Below, piece by piece: positions 28,357 through 36,726 of a DNA stretch of 50,128 nucleotides. The stretch lies in assembly GCA_945947155.1 (NCBI GenBank), contig CAMEXM010000006.1:1-50128 (forward strand). Direction: 5' to 3'. Every line of letters starts with the position of its first letter. Position 1 is the stretch's first letter. The translations under genes were made by a program, and so were the position numbers. The DNA comes from Polynucleobacter meluiroseus. Its GTDB lineage: Bacteria > Pseudomonadota > Gammaproteobacteria > Burkholderiales > Burkholderiaceae. The notes beneath the pieces were generated by a model. The model did not search any database, had not been told where the DNA came from, and worked only from the letters and a program-made list of their open reading frames with translations.

Positions 28357-28776
28357 TTAAAACAAGCCAAACAATTTAGCGCCTACCGCTGCAGTTAATG
28401 CGAGGCTCACGACCAACACAATGATTGCGGATTTTTGGGCTGCGATTTTTTCAACGCCAATTTCAAGGTCCAGTAGCAAGTAACGAATGCCGGCACAGAA
28501 ATGGTGGAGGAAGCTCCAGATCAAACCAAGGCAAATGAGCTTGACTAGGAAGTGATCAGTGAAAGCCTGAAACTGCATGAAGCTCAGTTCGGATGCCAAG
28601 CTTTGATCAAACAAATACAAAATAAACGGCAGCAGCAAAAATAAGGCGGCGCCACTAATGCGGTGCAGGATCGACACTTTTCCAGCCCACGGCAAACGGT
28701 ATTTGATTAACTGCGCAAGGCCAATATTGCGGTAAACCGGCTTGGCCTTTTTTACATCCTGTTGGGCATCAACCAT
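28357..28776 (-). CDS. sdhC: Succinate dehydrogenase cytochrome b556 subunit SdhC
   Basis: About 139 residues when started at ATG 28776 (MVDAQQDVKKAKPVYRNIG); an ATG four codons upstream and a longer frame also exist. The quinone-site segment VSILHRISG and the heme b histidine region HHFCAGIRYLLLD (H91 or H92) are clear, and three membrane segments are present. First gene of sdhCDAB-sdhE-gltA. Its promoter must lie in the 102-base gap after the GntR gene. Confidence 0.92.
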   Translation of the reverse strand: MVDAQQDVKKAKPVYRNIGLAQLIKYRLPWAGKVSILHRISGAALFLLLPFILYLFDQSLASELSFMQFQAFTDHFLVKLICLGLIWSFLHHFCAGIRYLLLDLEIGVEKIAAQKSAIIVLVVSLALTAAVGAKLFGLF

Positions 28777-28878
28777 AGAGGGTCTCATTCGTGAGGTAAA
28801 GGTTAAATAAGGAGTAATGCTGTTGTGCAACATATTCTATTGGAAAACGCTGGAATGCATTTTTTTTATACACATGAC

Positions 28879-29616
28879 TTAGTTCAACTTATTTTCATAA
28901 TGCTGCTCGCGGGTATCGTAATGGGCTCGTCGAACCTCGACCGGCCTGTTCCCATACGTGTAGGAAAGCCGTTCTACCAAAAGGAGTGGTGAGCCCGGCT
29001 CCAGTTTTAAATGATTCGCAATCACTGCCTCCGCTGTAATTGCTTTAATTTTCTCTTCCGCACGGACCATGTGGGTTGCAAACTCACTTTCGTAGAATGC
29101 GTACAAGGGGCCTGGCCACGACTCCAATCGATCCAGGGTCATCCCGCTAAAACGTGCCTTGGGCAGCCAGATTTGCTCGAAAACGGCCACTTGCCCACCT
29201 AAGTTTTGCACACGATCAATTTGAAACACCTGTTCACTTGGCGGCAGTTTCAGTAATTGGGCAATTTTGGATGGAGCCTTTATGGGCTTGCACACCAAAA
29301 AATAGCTTTTAAGGGGGGCTTTTTTGCCGGAATCGGGCATCAAACTAAAAAAGCGGTATTGCCAAGCTTCACTGTGGTGGCTAGCAACAAAGGTGCCTTT
29401 GCCTTGATGGCGTACTAAGAGATTTTCCGTGGCCAGCTCATCCACTGCCTTGCGGACAGTACCTTGACTGACCTCGTAACGGGCTGCCAACTCCATCTCG
29501 CTGGGAATGGGGGCGCCAGGTCGCCACTCGCCAGACTGAAGGCAATCCAGCAACAGCGCCTTAATCTGCTGGTACAAGGGGCTAAAGGTAGCCAATGGAG
29601 TGGTTGTTTCAGGCAA
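28879..29616 (-). CDS. GntR/HutC-family (UTRA) transcriptional regulator
   Basis: A 245-residue regulator. An N-terminal winged helix-turn-helix (about residues 10-78, with IPSEMELAARYEVSQGTVRKAVDELATENLLVRHQG split by the usual spacing) is followed by a UTRA ligand domain (about 95-235). The start is a TTG at 29616 with GGA seven bases upstream. It is divergent from mdh and lies upstream of sdhC, so it probably senses a TCA-cycle related metabolite and controls one or both; that is inference. A 16-bp palindrome in the mdh gap is its likely operator. Confidence 0.85.
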   Translation of the reverse strand: MPETTTPLATFSPLYQQIKALLLDCLQSGEWRPGAPIPSEMELAARYEVSQGTVRKAVDELATENLLVRHQGKGTFVASHHSEAWQYRFFSLMPDSGKKAPLKSYFLVCKPIKAPSKIAQLLKLPPSEQVFQIDRVQNLGGQVAVFEQIWLPKARFSGMTLDRLESWPGPLYAFYESEFATHMVRAEEKIKAITAEAVIANHLKLEPGSPLLLVERLSYTYGNRPVEVRRAHYDTREQHYENKLN

Positions 29617-29654
29617 AGTAGTTCCAAAAAGGGTATTTAGGCTGACTAGTCTGC

Positions 29655-29670
29655 TGTCTTATAGAAGACA
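29655..29670. promoter_or_regulatory. Palindrome TGTCTT-ATAG-AAGACA, probable GntR operator
   Basis: A perfect 6-bp inverted repeat with a four-base centre lies 38 bases upstream of the gntR start and four bases upstream of the mdh -35 element. Its size fits a GntR-family dimer site. Position suggests control of the regulator itself and possibly of mdh. Confidence 0.65.
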
Positions 29671-29673
29671 TTA

Positions 29674-29701
29674 TTGACAGTGTAAATGTAAACTCCATAA
29701 A
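29674..29701 (+). promoter_or_regulatory. Sigma-70-type promoter for mdh
   Basis: A consensus -35 TTGACA (29674-29679), 16 bases, then CATAAA (29696-29701) as -10. The predicted transcript would start about 60 bases before the mdh ATG. Confidence 0.6.
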
Positions 29702-29769
29702 CTTGCAGGGATAATCTGCATCACAACACTTAAGCAACACTCATCAACCTTCTTTTGGAGTTACTTGTA

Positions 29770-30759
29770 ATGGCAAAAACCCCTATGCGCGTCGCGGTTA
29801 CTGGCGCAGCCGGTCAAATCGGATATTCCCTCCTGTTTCGGATCGCCAATGGTGATTTACTTGGAAAAGACCAGCCCGTTATTCTGCAACTCCTTGAAAT
29901 TCCTGATGAAAAAGCGCAAAAAGCATTAAAAGGCGTGATGATGGAGCTCGATGACTGTGCATTCCCACTGTTAGCTGGAATGTCTGCCCACCAAGACCCC
30001 ATGACGGCATTTAAGGACATTGATATTGCCCTGCTGGTGGGTGCCCGCCCTCGCGGCCCAGGCATGGAGCGAAAAGACTTGCTCTCCGCCAATGCACAAA
30101 TTTTCACCGCCCAAGGAAAGGCCCTAGACGCGGTTGCAAAACGCACAGTTAAGGTTTTGGTTGTAGGCAATCCTGCCAATACCAATGCCTACATTGCCAT
30201 GAAATCGGCTCCCAGCTTGCCCGCTAAGAACTTTACGGCAATGTTGCGCCTGGATCACAACCGCGCTCTTTCACAAATCGCAGCTAAAGTCAGCAAACCG
30301 GTTGCGGATATTGAAAAATTAGTAGTTTGGGGCAACCATAGCCCCACCATGTATCCCGACTACCGCTTTGCCACTATTGGCGGTCAATCCGTTAAGGACA
30401 TGATTAATGATCCCGCCTGGAATAAAGACGTATTCATTCCAACCGTAGGCAAGCGCGGCGCGGCCATTATTGAGGCTCGCGGCCTATCTTCCGCAGCATC
30501 TGCTGCCAATGCCGCCATCGATCACGTGCGCGACTGGGTGCTTGGCACCAACGGCAAATGGGTCACGATGGGTATTGCTTCCCGCGGCGAATACGAGATT
30601 CCGGCAGAAGTCATTTACGGATTCCCCGTTGTCTGTGAGAATGGGGAATACAAAATGATTGAAGGCCTTGAAATTGATGCCTTCTCGCGTGAACGCATGA
30701 CCCATACCTTGAATGAGCTTCTCGAGGAACAGGCCGGCGTGAAGCACTTACTTTCATAA
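29770..30759 (+). CDS. mdh: Malate dehydrogenase
   Basis: A 329-residue NAD enzyme of the cytosolic-type malate dehydrogenase group. The NAD motif [11 protein letters not shown] is at residues 11-21, the substrate arginine region [10 protein letters not shown] at 92-101, D162 and catalytic H190 in [16 protein letters not shown] at 29770 is preceded by GGAG at nine bases; a TTG five codons upstream is not needed. It oxidises malate to oxaloacetate for citrate synthase, whose gene is in the opposite-strand cluster. Confidence 0.96.
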   Translation: MAKTPMRVAVTGAAGQIGYSLLFRIANGDLLGKDQPVILQLLEIPDEKAQKALKGVMMELDDCAFPLLAGMSAHQDPMTAFKDIDIALLVGARPRGPGMERKDLLSANAQIFTAQGKALDAVAKRTVKVLVVGNPANTNAYIAMKSAPSLPAKNFTAMLRLDHNRALSQIAAKVSKPVADIEKLVVWGNHSPTMYPDYRFATIGGQSVKDMINDPAWNKDVFIPTVGKRGAAIIEARGLSSAASAANAAIDHVRDWVLGTNGKWVTMGIASRGEYEIPAEVIYGFPVVCENGEYKMIEGLEIDAFSRERMTHTLNELLEEQAGVKHLLS

Positions 30760-30769
30760 GGAAACATAC

Positions 30770-31135
30770 ATGCACATTCCCATTAAAGCGCTGTTGATTG
30801 CTTCTGCCCTAGTATTGGCACACCCTGCTGCGCATGCCAAAGATCCAAAGGATGCACATGCCTGGACCTGCAACAACAACCATCAGTTAAAAACCATTGG
30901 GGATGGTGCTGGAAATATTGGCCTAGTTTGGAACTCCAAAACCTACGAAATGAAAAAGGAAGTGTCATTGCCAGGTAGCTTGCGTTTTAAAAACCACGAC
31001 ACCGGTTTGGATTTAGTGGTGCTGGGAAACAAGGCAATGCTGTTCAACATTCGCAGCGGCGTTCGCTTGGCTGATTTTTGTCAAACGGCCGACATGAAGA
31101 CGGGCAAGGAGCCACATTTGTTTGCTAAAGAGTAA
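30770..31135 (+). CDS. Small secreted protein, MliC-like (C-type lysozyme inhibitor) candidate
   Basis: A 121-residue protein with a signal peptide ending AAHA after about residue 23. The mature part has WTCNNNH near the start and DFCQ near the end, a likely disulfide pair, and a middle segment LRFKNHDTGLDLVVLGNKAMLF that resembles the MliC lysozyme-inhibitor fold. The assignment is from pattern only. It lies ten bases after mdh and is closed by a strong terminator, so it is co-transcribed with mdh. No lipobox, so it would be a free periplasmic protein. Confidence 0.55.
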   Translation: MHIPIKALLIASALVLAHPAAHAKDPKDAHAWTCNNNHQLKTIGDGAGNIGLVWNSKTYEMKKEVSLPGSLRFKNHDTGLDLVVLGNKAMLFNIRSGVRLADFCQTADMKTGKEPHLFAKE

Positions 31136-31170
31136 TCAAGCTAACGTCCTGATTAGTTTGGCTGTAATTA

Positions 31171-31198
31171 AAAAACCGAGGTTCGCCTCGGTTTTTTT
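31171..31198. terminator. Strong bidirectional intrinsic terminator
   Basis: AAAAACCGAGG, TTCG loop, CCTCGGTTTTTTT: an 11-bp perfect stem (six GC-rich pairs) with an A tract and a T tract, so it can stop the mdh transcript and the opposing DUF2863 transcript. Confidence 0.92.
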
Positions 31199-31218
31199 AT
31201 CGACTCAGTTAAATCAAA

Positions 31219-32430
31219 TCAATGAAACAGGGGCTGCTGCGTTGGCGTATCTTCTGGCATCTCCGCGTGAACTACTTCGCCGTGGCGATCCGGAAACAAG
31301 GGCGCTCCACAATCGTCGCAGAGCTCGGGACTAAACAAAACAGCATGACGAAACACGTCCTCCACTCCGGCCTCTTTAAGGGCGTCGCAAATCTTTTTTA
31401 TCGGGCTCTCATCGTCATTAATGTCATTGAGCGCATCGTTCGACACCGTCTCGCGATCGTACATCGGCCAAATAACACCGTACATCACATCAGGCGATCC
31501 CTTCAGACTAAATGCAATGCGGTACTCGTCAGCCTGCTCTTCACCAAAGGCGCCCACTACGCAAGACAAGCCATTTGGCTGAGCACCGATCGCAGTCTCC
31601 AGAAAATTAACGGCTGCTCGAATGCTCAGTGGACGCACTTGCTTATCCGCCAAGCGGCAGTTTGTGAAATACGCCTCAGGTAATAAAAGATCGAATTCAC
31701 AGCCAGGCAATAAACTGGAAATCGGCTCTCGCATGGCCGTTTGCCATTCGATCAAACTAACACCCCGCTCTTGCCTTACCGGTGGTTCAGCCTGCCAACG
31801 AAACAGGGGTGAGCCGCTAGGCGCAGCAATGGCTGCAATAATAAAACGAGGGTCAGCCAACACAGCAATGGTTTCTGACATATTACGCAGCTCGAGTTTC
31901 ATTTCACTTGCAGTGATTGCAGCGGTACCCAGCGCCTCCGTCAAAATGCGGGTTTGGCAATGCGAGTGTGGCATCTGATCAATGCTGTAGAGCCATGGCA
32001 CGATCGCAAGGCGTGTATCATTTGCGGCGATTGATGAATGCATTGCCATCGCAACCGACTCAATCACCTTAACCGGCAATGGGCCCGATTGAATTTGATA
32101 GCGGGTATGCGCAACGATAGGCAAGGCGAGCAGCAATACATCCCAGCCCTCCTTATCGATCGTCATGGTTTGCGATTCAGCCAGTGTCTCAGCACAGTCA
32201 GCCAAGACCTCAAAGGCAACCGTATTAATGCGAAACGTTTGATCAAGCGCAGCATCAATCACGTTTTGATTTTGACTGGTCATCAATTTGAGTAGACGTG
32301 CACTCAGACGCCCTTCCCAAAAACGATCTTCAATTTGACTACCTGAAGCAGCCAGTGAAATCGCATCGGCCACCAAGCGCTCAGCCTCGGGTGAGGCACG
32401 CTGGGATGATTTGGAACGGTGAACGGTCAT
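31219..32430 (-). CDS. DUF2863-like protein of betaproteobacteria
   Basis: A 403-residue soluble protein with no signal peptide. I chose ATG at 32430 (MTVHRSKSSQ), one base after the yaaA stop; the longer frame would overlap yaaA. The N-terminal half is helical (EDRFWEGRLSARLLKLM), and near the C-terminus a CDDCGAPLFPD motif could bind zinc. It resembles DUF2863 proteins found in Burkholderiales, by memory of the family. Function unknown. The tight coupling with yaaA hints at a stress role. Confidence 0.6.
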   Translation of the reverse strand: MTVHRSKSSQRASPEAERLVADAISLAASGSQIEDRFWEGRLSARLLKLMTSQNQNVIDAALDQTFRINTVAFEVLADCAETLAESQTMTIDKEGWDVLLLALPIVAHTRYQIQSGPLPVKVIESVAMAMHSSIAANDTRLAIVPWLYSIDQMPHSHCQTRILTEALGTAAITASEMKLELRNMSETIAVLADPRFIIAAIAAPSGSPLFRWQAEPPVRQERGVSLIEWQTAMREPISSLLPGCEFDLLLPEAYFTNCRLADKQVRPLSIRAAVNFLETAIGAQPNGLSCVVGAFGEEQADEYRIAFSLKGSPDVMYGVIWPMYDRETVSNDALNDINDDESPIKKICDALKEAGVEDVFRHAVLFSPELCDDCGAPLFPDRHGEVVHAEMPEDTPTQQPLFH

Positions 32431-32431
32431 A

Positions 32432-33211
32432 TTATTTTTTCTCTGCGCGGCGAAATACAGGTCGATCGGGTTTGGATTCACTTGCGCTAAAGCGGTAGCC
32501 CTCCAAGTTGAAATCACGCAAGTCGGCTGGATCAGTAATGCGATTTTCAACCGCAAAGCGCGCCATCAGGCCCCGCGCACGCTTGGCGTAAAACGAAATA
32601 ATTTTGTACTTGCCATCTTTAGCGTCCTGAAACACCGGAGCAATCACCGGAAAGCCCAACTCCTTGGGCTGCAGTACTTTGAAATACTCTTCGGACGCTA
32701 AGTTTAGTAAGAAGGGATTCTTTTTTTGCGAAGCCAGTTGCTGTTTGACTGCGTTGGTAATCCGATCGCCCCAAAATGCATATAAATCTTTTCCTCTGGC
32801 ATTTTTAAACGCCGTACCCATCTCCAATCGATACGGCTGCATTAAGTCCAGCGGCCTTAGCAAACCATATAGCCCCGACAGAATCCGCACATGATCTTGG
32901 GCAAAATCAATTGCCTTAGTTTTTAGGGTAGCCGCATCAAAGCCCTCATAGACATCGCCATTGAAGGCAAAAATCGCCTGTTTGCTGTTTTTTTCTGTGA
33001 ATTTTGTCGACCAATCCCGAAAACGCCCTGCGTTTAAGGCGGCCAAGGGGTCAGAAAGGCTCATGAGCTTGGCTACTGCCTGAGGCGATAGTAACTTCAG
33101 GTCAGCAATCAGCTTGGCTGATTCAGGGACAAAATCAGGCAAAGTGGATTTTTTAACCCGGACGGGGGTCTCGTAATCCAAGGATTTAGCGGGTGAGAGG
33201 ACGATCAGCAT
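32432..33211 (-). CDS. yaaA: Peroxide stress protein YaaA
   Basis: A 259-residue YaaA/DUF328 protein. The family start [16 protein letters not shown], the middle segment [26 protein letters not shown] and the late [17 protein letters not shown] are all present. YaaA limits free iron and oxidative damage under peroxide stress and binds DNA. Divergent from the aminotransferase gene across 68 bases. Confidence 0.93.
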   Translation of the reverse strand: MLIVLSPAKSLDYETPVRVKKSTLPDFVPESAKLIADLKLLSPQAVAKLMSLSDPLAALNAGRFRDWSTKFTEKNSKQAIFAFNGDVYEGFDAATLKTKAIDFAQDHVRILSGLYGLLRPLDLMQPYRLEMGTAFKNARGKDLYAFWGDRITNAVKQQLASQKKNPFLLNLASEEYFKVLQPKELGFPVIAPVFQDAKDGKYKIISFYAKRARGLMARFAVENRITDPADLRDFNLEGYRFSASESKPDRPVFRRAEKK

Positions 33212-33279
33212 GGCACAATTTAGAAATGAATTTCCCTTATTCTAGCGATAGAAGCTGCAGCACGAGATAAAGCACGCCA

Positions 33280-34491
33280 ATGACACTGTTGCGCCCTGCT
33301 GCGCCCCTCACCCCCCCATTTCCCTCGCGCCTTCCCGCGGTTGGCACGACGATCTTTACGGTGACGTCCGCCTTGGCGGCCGAGCACCAGGCAGTGAATT
33401 TGGGACAAGGCTTTCCTGACTTTCAATGTGATCCTGCTTTAATCAATGCCGTTAACCAAGCAATGGTTTCGGGTCATAACCAATACCCTCCCATGCCAGG
33501 GGTACTGGAGTTGCGCAAAACCATTGCCAACAAAATTGAACAGCTTTATGGCAAGTCCTACGATCCCGCTAGTGAGATCACCATTACCGCTGGGGCAACG
33601 CAAGCCGTCTTCACGGTCATTATGTCCTGTGTTAGCCCGGGCGATGAAGTCATCGTGATTGAACCCGCGTTTGATTGTTACCTACCAGCAATCACCTTGG
33701 CCGGCGGCAAGGCCATTAGCGTGAGCCTCGATGTGCAACGCGATTCCCTTGGTGTAGTCGAAGGCTATGCCATCCCTTGGGCTGAACTAGCAAACGCAAT
33801 CAACCCAAAAACACGGCTCTTACTGATTAACTCACCCCACAATCCCACCGGCATGGTGTGGCAACGGTCTGATCTCGATCGTCTGGCTGATTTACTGGGC
33901 GAGACAAACGTATTGGTGTGTAGCGATGAAGTCTATGAACACATGGTCTTTGATGGGCAACACCACCACAGTGCATCCAGCCACCCCGCCTTAGCAGCGC
34001 GAAGCTTTGTGGTGTCCAGCTTTGGGAAAGCCTTCCATGTCACGGGCTGGAAAATCGGCTACGTTGCAGCACCAGCCGCTCTTTCCGCAGAGTTTCGGAA
34101 GGTGCATCAATTCAATGTGTTTTCAGTCAATGCACCCATGCAAGTGGGAATCGCGCATTACCTATCGGATCCAGCACACTATTTAGGACTATCGGCGTTT
34201 TATCAACGCAAACGCGACTTCTTTAGAAAAGGCTTGGCCAGCACCCGCTTCAAATTGCTGCCTGCGCCTGGAAGCTATTTTCAGTGCGCTGATTACTCCG
34301 CACTCGGCATCACGCAGAGCGCACTCAGTGAAGCGGAGTTCTGCCGTTGGCTAACCTGCGAAGTCGGGGTCGCAGCGATTCCAGTGTCGGCATTTTATGG
34401 CGCAGAAACCGACTCCAAGGTCATTCGGTTTTGCTTTGCCAAAGAAGAAAAGACCCTGGAAACAGCCCTTTCGCGACTGAGCGCAGTGTAG
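33280..34491 (+). CDS. Class I/II aminotransferase, YbdL/methionine aminotransferase-like
   Basis: A 403-residue PLP fold-I aminotransferase. Segments VNLGQGFPDFQCD, INSPHNPTGMVW and the PLP lysine in SSFGKAFHVTGWKIGY match the KAT/YbdL group, which transaminate methionine, kynurenine or glutamine. The N-terminus is proline-rich and the exact start is uncertain by some residues. Substrate is not decided by sequence. It is followed 16 bases later by a GST-like gene. Confidence 0.85.
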   Translation: MTLLRPAAPLTPPFPSRLPAVGTTIFTVTSALAAEHQAVNLGQGFPDFQCDPALINAVNQAMVSGHNQYPPMPGVLELRKTIANKIEQLYGKSYDPASEITITAGATQAVFTVIMSCVSPGDEVIVIEPAFDCYLPAITLAGGKAISVSLDVQRDSLGVVEGYAIPWAELANAINPKTRLLLINSPHNPTGMVWQRSDLDRLADLLGETNVLVCSDEVYEHMVFDGQHHHSASSHPALAARSFVVSSFGKAFHVTGWKIGYVAAPAALSAEFRKVHQFNVFSVNAPMQVGIAHYLSDPAHYLGLSAFYQRKRDFFRKGLASTRFKLLPAPGSYFQCADYSALGITQSALSEAEFCRWLTCEVGVAAIPVSAFYGAETDSKVIRFCFAKEEKTLETALSRLSAV

Positions 34492-34507
34492 TGTTGATAT
34501 AAAACGA

Positions 34508-35272
34508 ATGAAATCAAATAAAAAAATGGTGAAGGCAATGAAGAAAAACAGCAATTCAAACCAAGGCATGATCGATGTTTATAGTTGGGCGACTCCCAAT
34601 GGGCACAAAGTCCATATCATCCTCGAAGAGTGCGGCTATCAGCTAGGCCGCGATTGGCGCGCGATTCCCATTGACATTGGTAAGGGCGACCAATTTACAC
34701 CGGCTTTTTTAAAGATAAGCCCCAATAACAAAATCCCAGCCATTACCGATCCCAATGGTCCTGACGGCAAACCCATTCATCTTTTTGAATCGGGCGCGAT
34801 TCTTTTATACCTTGCAGCAAAGGCGGGACGCTTTTTGCCGAGCAGCACGCGCGCAAAGTATGAAGTCTTGCAGTGGCTCATGTTTCAGATGGGCGGCTTT
34901 GGACCCATGCTCGGCCAGAATCACCACTTTCGCTTGTACGCCCCAGAGAAAATTGACTATGCGATTGAGCGCTACACCAATGAAGCCAAGCGCTTGTATG
35001 GGGTTTTAGATCGTCAGTTAGCCACTAATCGGTATATCGCAGGAAGTCAATACACGATTGCGGATATCGCTATTTTTCCGTGGACCAGCCGCTGGGAAAA
35101 ACAAGGGATCGATCTTGCTGAATTTCCACACTTCAAGCGCTGGTTTGACTTAGTGGGAGAGCGGCCTGCAGTGAAGCGAGGCATGCAAGTTCTGACTGAT
35201 TTACGCAAACCCAGCTTTGATGCAACAGCAAATGAATTGTTGTTTGGCGCTTCGCAGTATAAAAAGCGCTAA
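34508..35272 (+). CDS. yfcG: Glutathione S-transferase-like disulfide-bond oxidoreductase (YfcG/Ure2p type)
   Basis: Up to 254 residues. The thioredoxin-like N-domain begins MIDVYSWATPNGHK, and the helical C-domain contains FQMGGFGPMLGQNHHF and YTIADIAIFPW. The layout follows E. coli YfcG closely, a nu-class GST with glutathione-dependent disulfide reductase activity. The first 20 residues are Lys/Asn-rich and extra; in-frame ATG codons at 34526, 34538 and 34568 are alternative starts, and the last gives the usual family length. No strong Shine-Dalgarno decides it. Confidence 0.82.
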   Translation: MKSNKKMVKAMKKNSNSNQGMIDVYSWATPNGHKVHIILEECGYQLGRDWRAIPIDIGKGDQFTPAFLKISPNNKIPAITDPNGPDGKPIHLFESGAILLYLAAKAGRFLPSSTRAKYEVLQWLMFQMGGFGPMLGQNHHFRLYAPEKIDYAIERYTNEAKRLYGVLDRQLATNRYIAGSQYTIADIAIFPWTSRWEKQGIDLAEFPHFKRWFDLVGERPAVKRGMQVLTDLRKPSFDATANELLFGASQYKKR

Positions 35273-35318
35273 GCGATGGAATTAAATTAAAAATGCTTTA
35301 CACCACGAAGGAAGCAGC

Positions 35319-36173
35319 ATGAAAATTGAATCGGTTGGCATCATTGGTGCCGGAACCATGGGCAATGGCATTGCTCAAGTCTGTGCCGTCGCAGGATTAA
35401 ACGTAGTCATGATTGACGTGAATGATGCCGCTGTTGAGCGCGGCATTACAAACATTAAACGCAGCCTCGATCGCCTGATTAAAAAAGAAACGCTTACGGA
35501 AGCCCAAAAAGAGCAGGCATTGCAGCGCATTAAAGGCAGTACTGCGTATGCCGATTTAAAGGGTCTATCGCTAGTAATCGAAGCGGCGACTGAAAATCAA
35601 GCGATCAAAGAAAAGATTTTGAAGCAAATCGATGAAACGGTCGGCAAAGAAACCATTGTTGCCACCAACACGTCGTCGCTATCGATAACTCAATTAGCGG
35701 CCTTGAACTCAGTGCCAGAGCGCTTTATTGGAATGCACTTTTTTAATCCACCACCGCTCATGGCCTTAGTCGAAGTGATACGCGGCTTGCAGACCAGTGA
35801 TCAGACCCACGATGCCATTATTGCGATGGCCAAGGCGATTGGTAAAGAGCCCATCACCGTTAAAAATAGTCCTGGCTTTGTCGTCAATCGCATTTTAATA
35901 CCGATGATTAACGAAGCGTTTTTTGTTTTAGCCGAAGGACTTGCAAGTGCAGAAGACATCGATGCCGGCATGAAACTCGGCTGCAATCAGCCAATTGGGC
36001 CACTTGCCCTAGCCGACTTGATTGGCCTCGATACCTGCTTGGCGGTAATGGAGGTTTATTTCAGTAACTTTAATGACTCCAAATACCGTGCCTGCCCTTT
36101 GCTGCGTGAAATGGTTGCAGCCGGATATTTGGGTCGTAAAACAGGGCGTGGCGTTTACCACTACGACACCTAA
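35319..36173 (+). CDS. hbd: 3-hydroxybutyryl-CoA dehydrogenase
   Basis: A 284-residue NAD(P) enzyme. The dinucleotide motif is GIIGAGTMGNGIAQV (residues 8-22), with catalytic-site segments IGMHFFNPPPLM and KNSPGFVVNRILIPMINEA. An AAGGAAG precedes the ATG. It interconverts acetoacetyl-CoA and 3-hydroxybutyryl-CoA and could feed the polyhydroxybutyrate pool that the phasin at 47410 implies, though with S-stereochemistry PHB would need a different enzyme; beta-oxidation is the safer view. Confidence 0.92.
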   Translation: MKIESVGIIGAGTMGNGIAQVCAVAGLNVVMIDVNDAAVERGITNIKRSLDRLIKKETLTEAQKEQALQRIKGSTAYADLKGLSLVIEAATENQAIKEKILKQIDETVGKETIVATNTSSLSITQLAALNSVPERFIGMHFFNPPPLMALVEVIRGLQTSDQTHDAIIAMAKAIGKEPITVKNSPGFVVNRILIPMINEAFFVLAEGLASAEDIDAGMKLGCNQPIGPLALADLIGLDTCLAVMEVYFSNFNDSKYRACPLLREMVAAGYLGRKTGRGVYHYDT

Positions 36174-36176
36174 AGA

Positions 36177-36698
36177 ATGCCAACCATTAGCACCCTGCCG
36201 CCGATTGTTCGTGTTTTAGGATACGGCGGTTTAATTCCATTTGTTGTTTGCGCTATCTTGGTTCAAGTGGCACCAACGCCTTTTGATTATGTCAGCGCCG
36301 AATCCCTTGCCGCCTACGGTGCTGTGATCTGCTCTTTTTTAGGCGCCATTCATTGGGGTGCTAATTTTCGGCACCTAGGCAATGTTGCCGATAGTGCTAG
36401 TTTAGCGAGCGCTGGGGATATCGGCGGATCCCGCTGGTTTGAACGAAACGCCTGGATCTGGGGCGTTATTCCATCGCTAGTCGCTTGGCTGGCTCTGCAT
36501 GTTTACATTCCCGTTGGCTTGCTAATGTTAGCCGCCATGCTCTTGGTTCAGCGTGGTATTGATCAAAATACATACCGGTATTACTTTACGAACAAAGCCG
36601 CACTCGATGAATTCATGGTGATGCGTACACGCTTGACTGTGATCGCTACACTCTGCCTAACATGGGCTGCCCTAGTCATGCTAGCGACCATGACGTGA
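36177..36698 (+). CDS. DUF3429 membrane protein
   Basis: A 173-residue protein with four or five hydrophobic segments. The conserved pattern LGYGGLIPFV, followed by YGAVICSFLGAIHWG, is typical of DUF3429. Function unknown. It starts three bases after the hbd stop and is followed 28 bases later by rarA. Confidence 0.8.
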   Translation: MPTISTLPPIVRVLGYGGLIPFVVCAILVQVAPTPFDYVSAESLAAYGAVICSFLGAIHWGANFRHLGNVADSASLASAGDIGGSRWFERNAWIWGVIPSLVAWLALHVYIPVGLLMLAAMLLVQRGIDQNTYRYYFTNKAALDEFMVMRTRLTVIATLCLTWAALVMLATMT

Positions 36699-36726
36699 GA
36701 GCCAATCAAGCCTGGGTCAACTTGCA

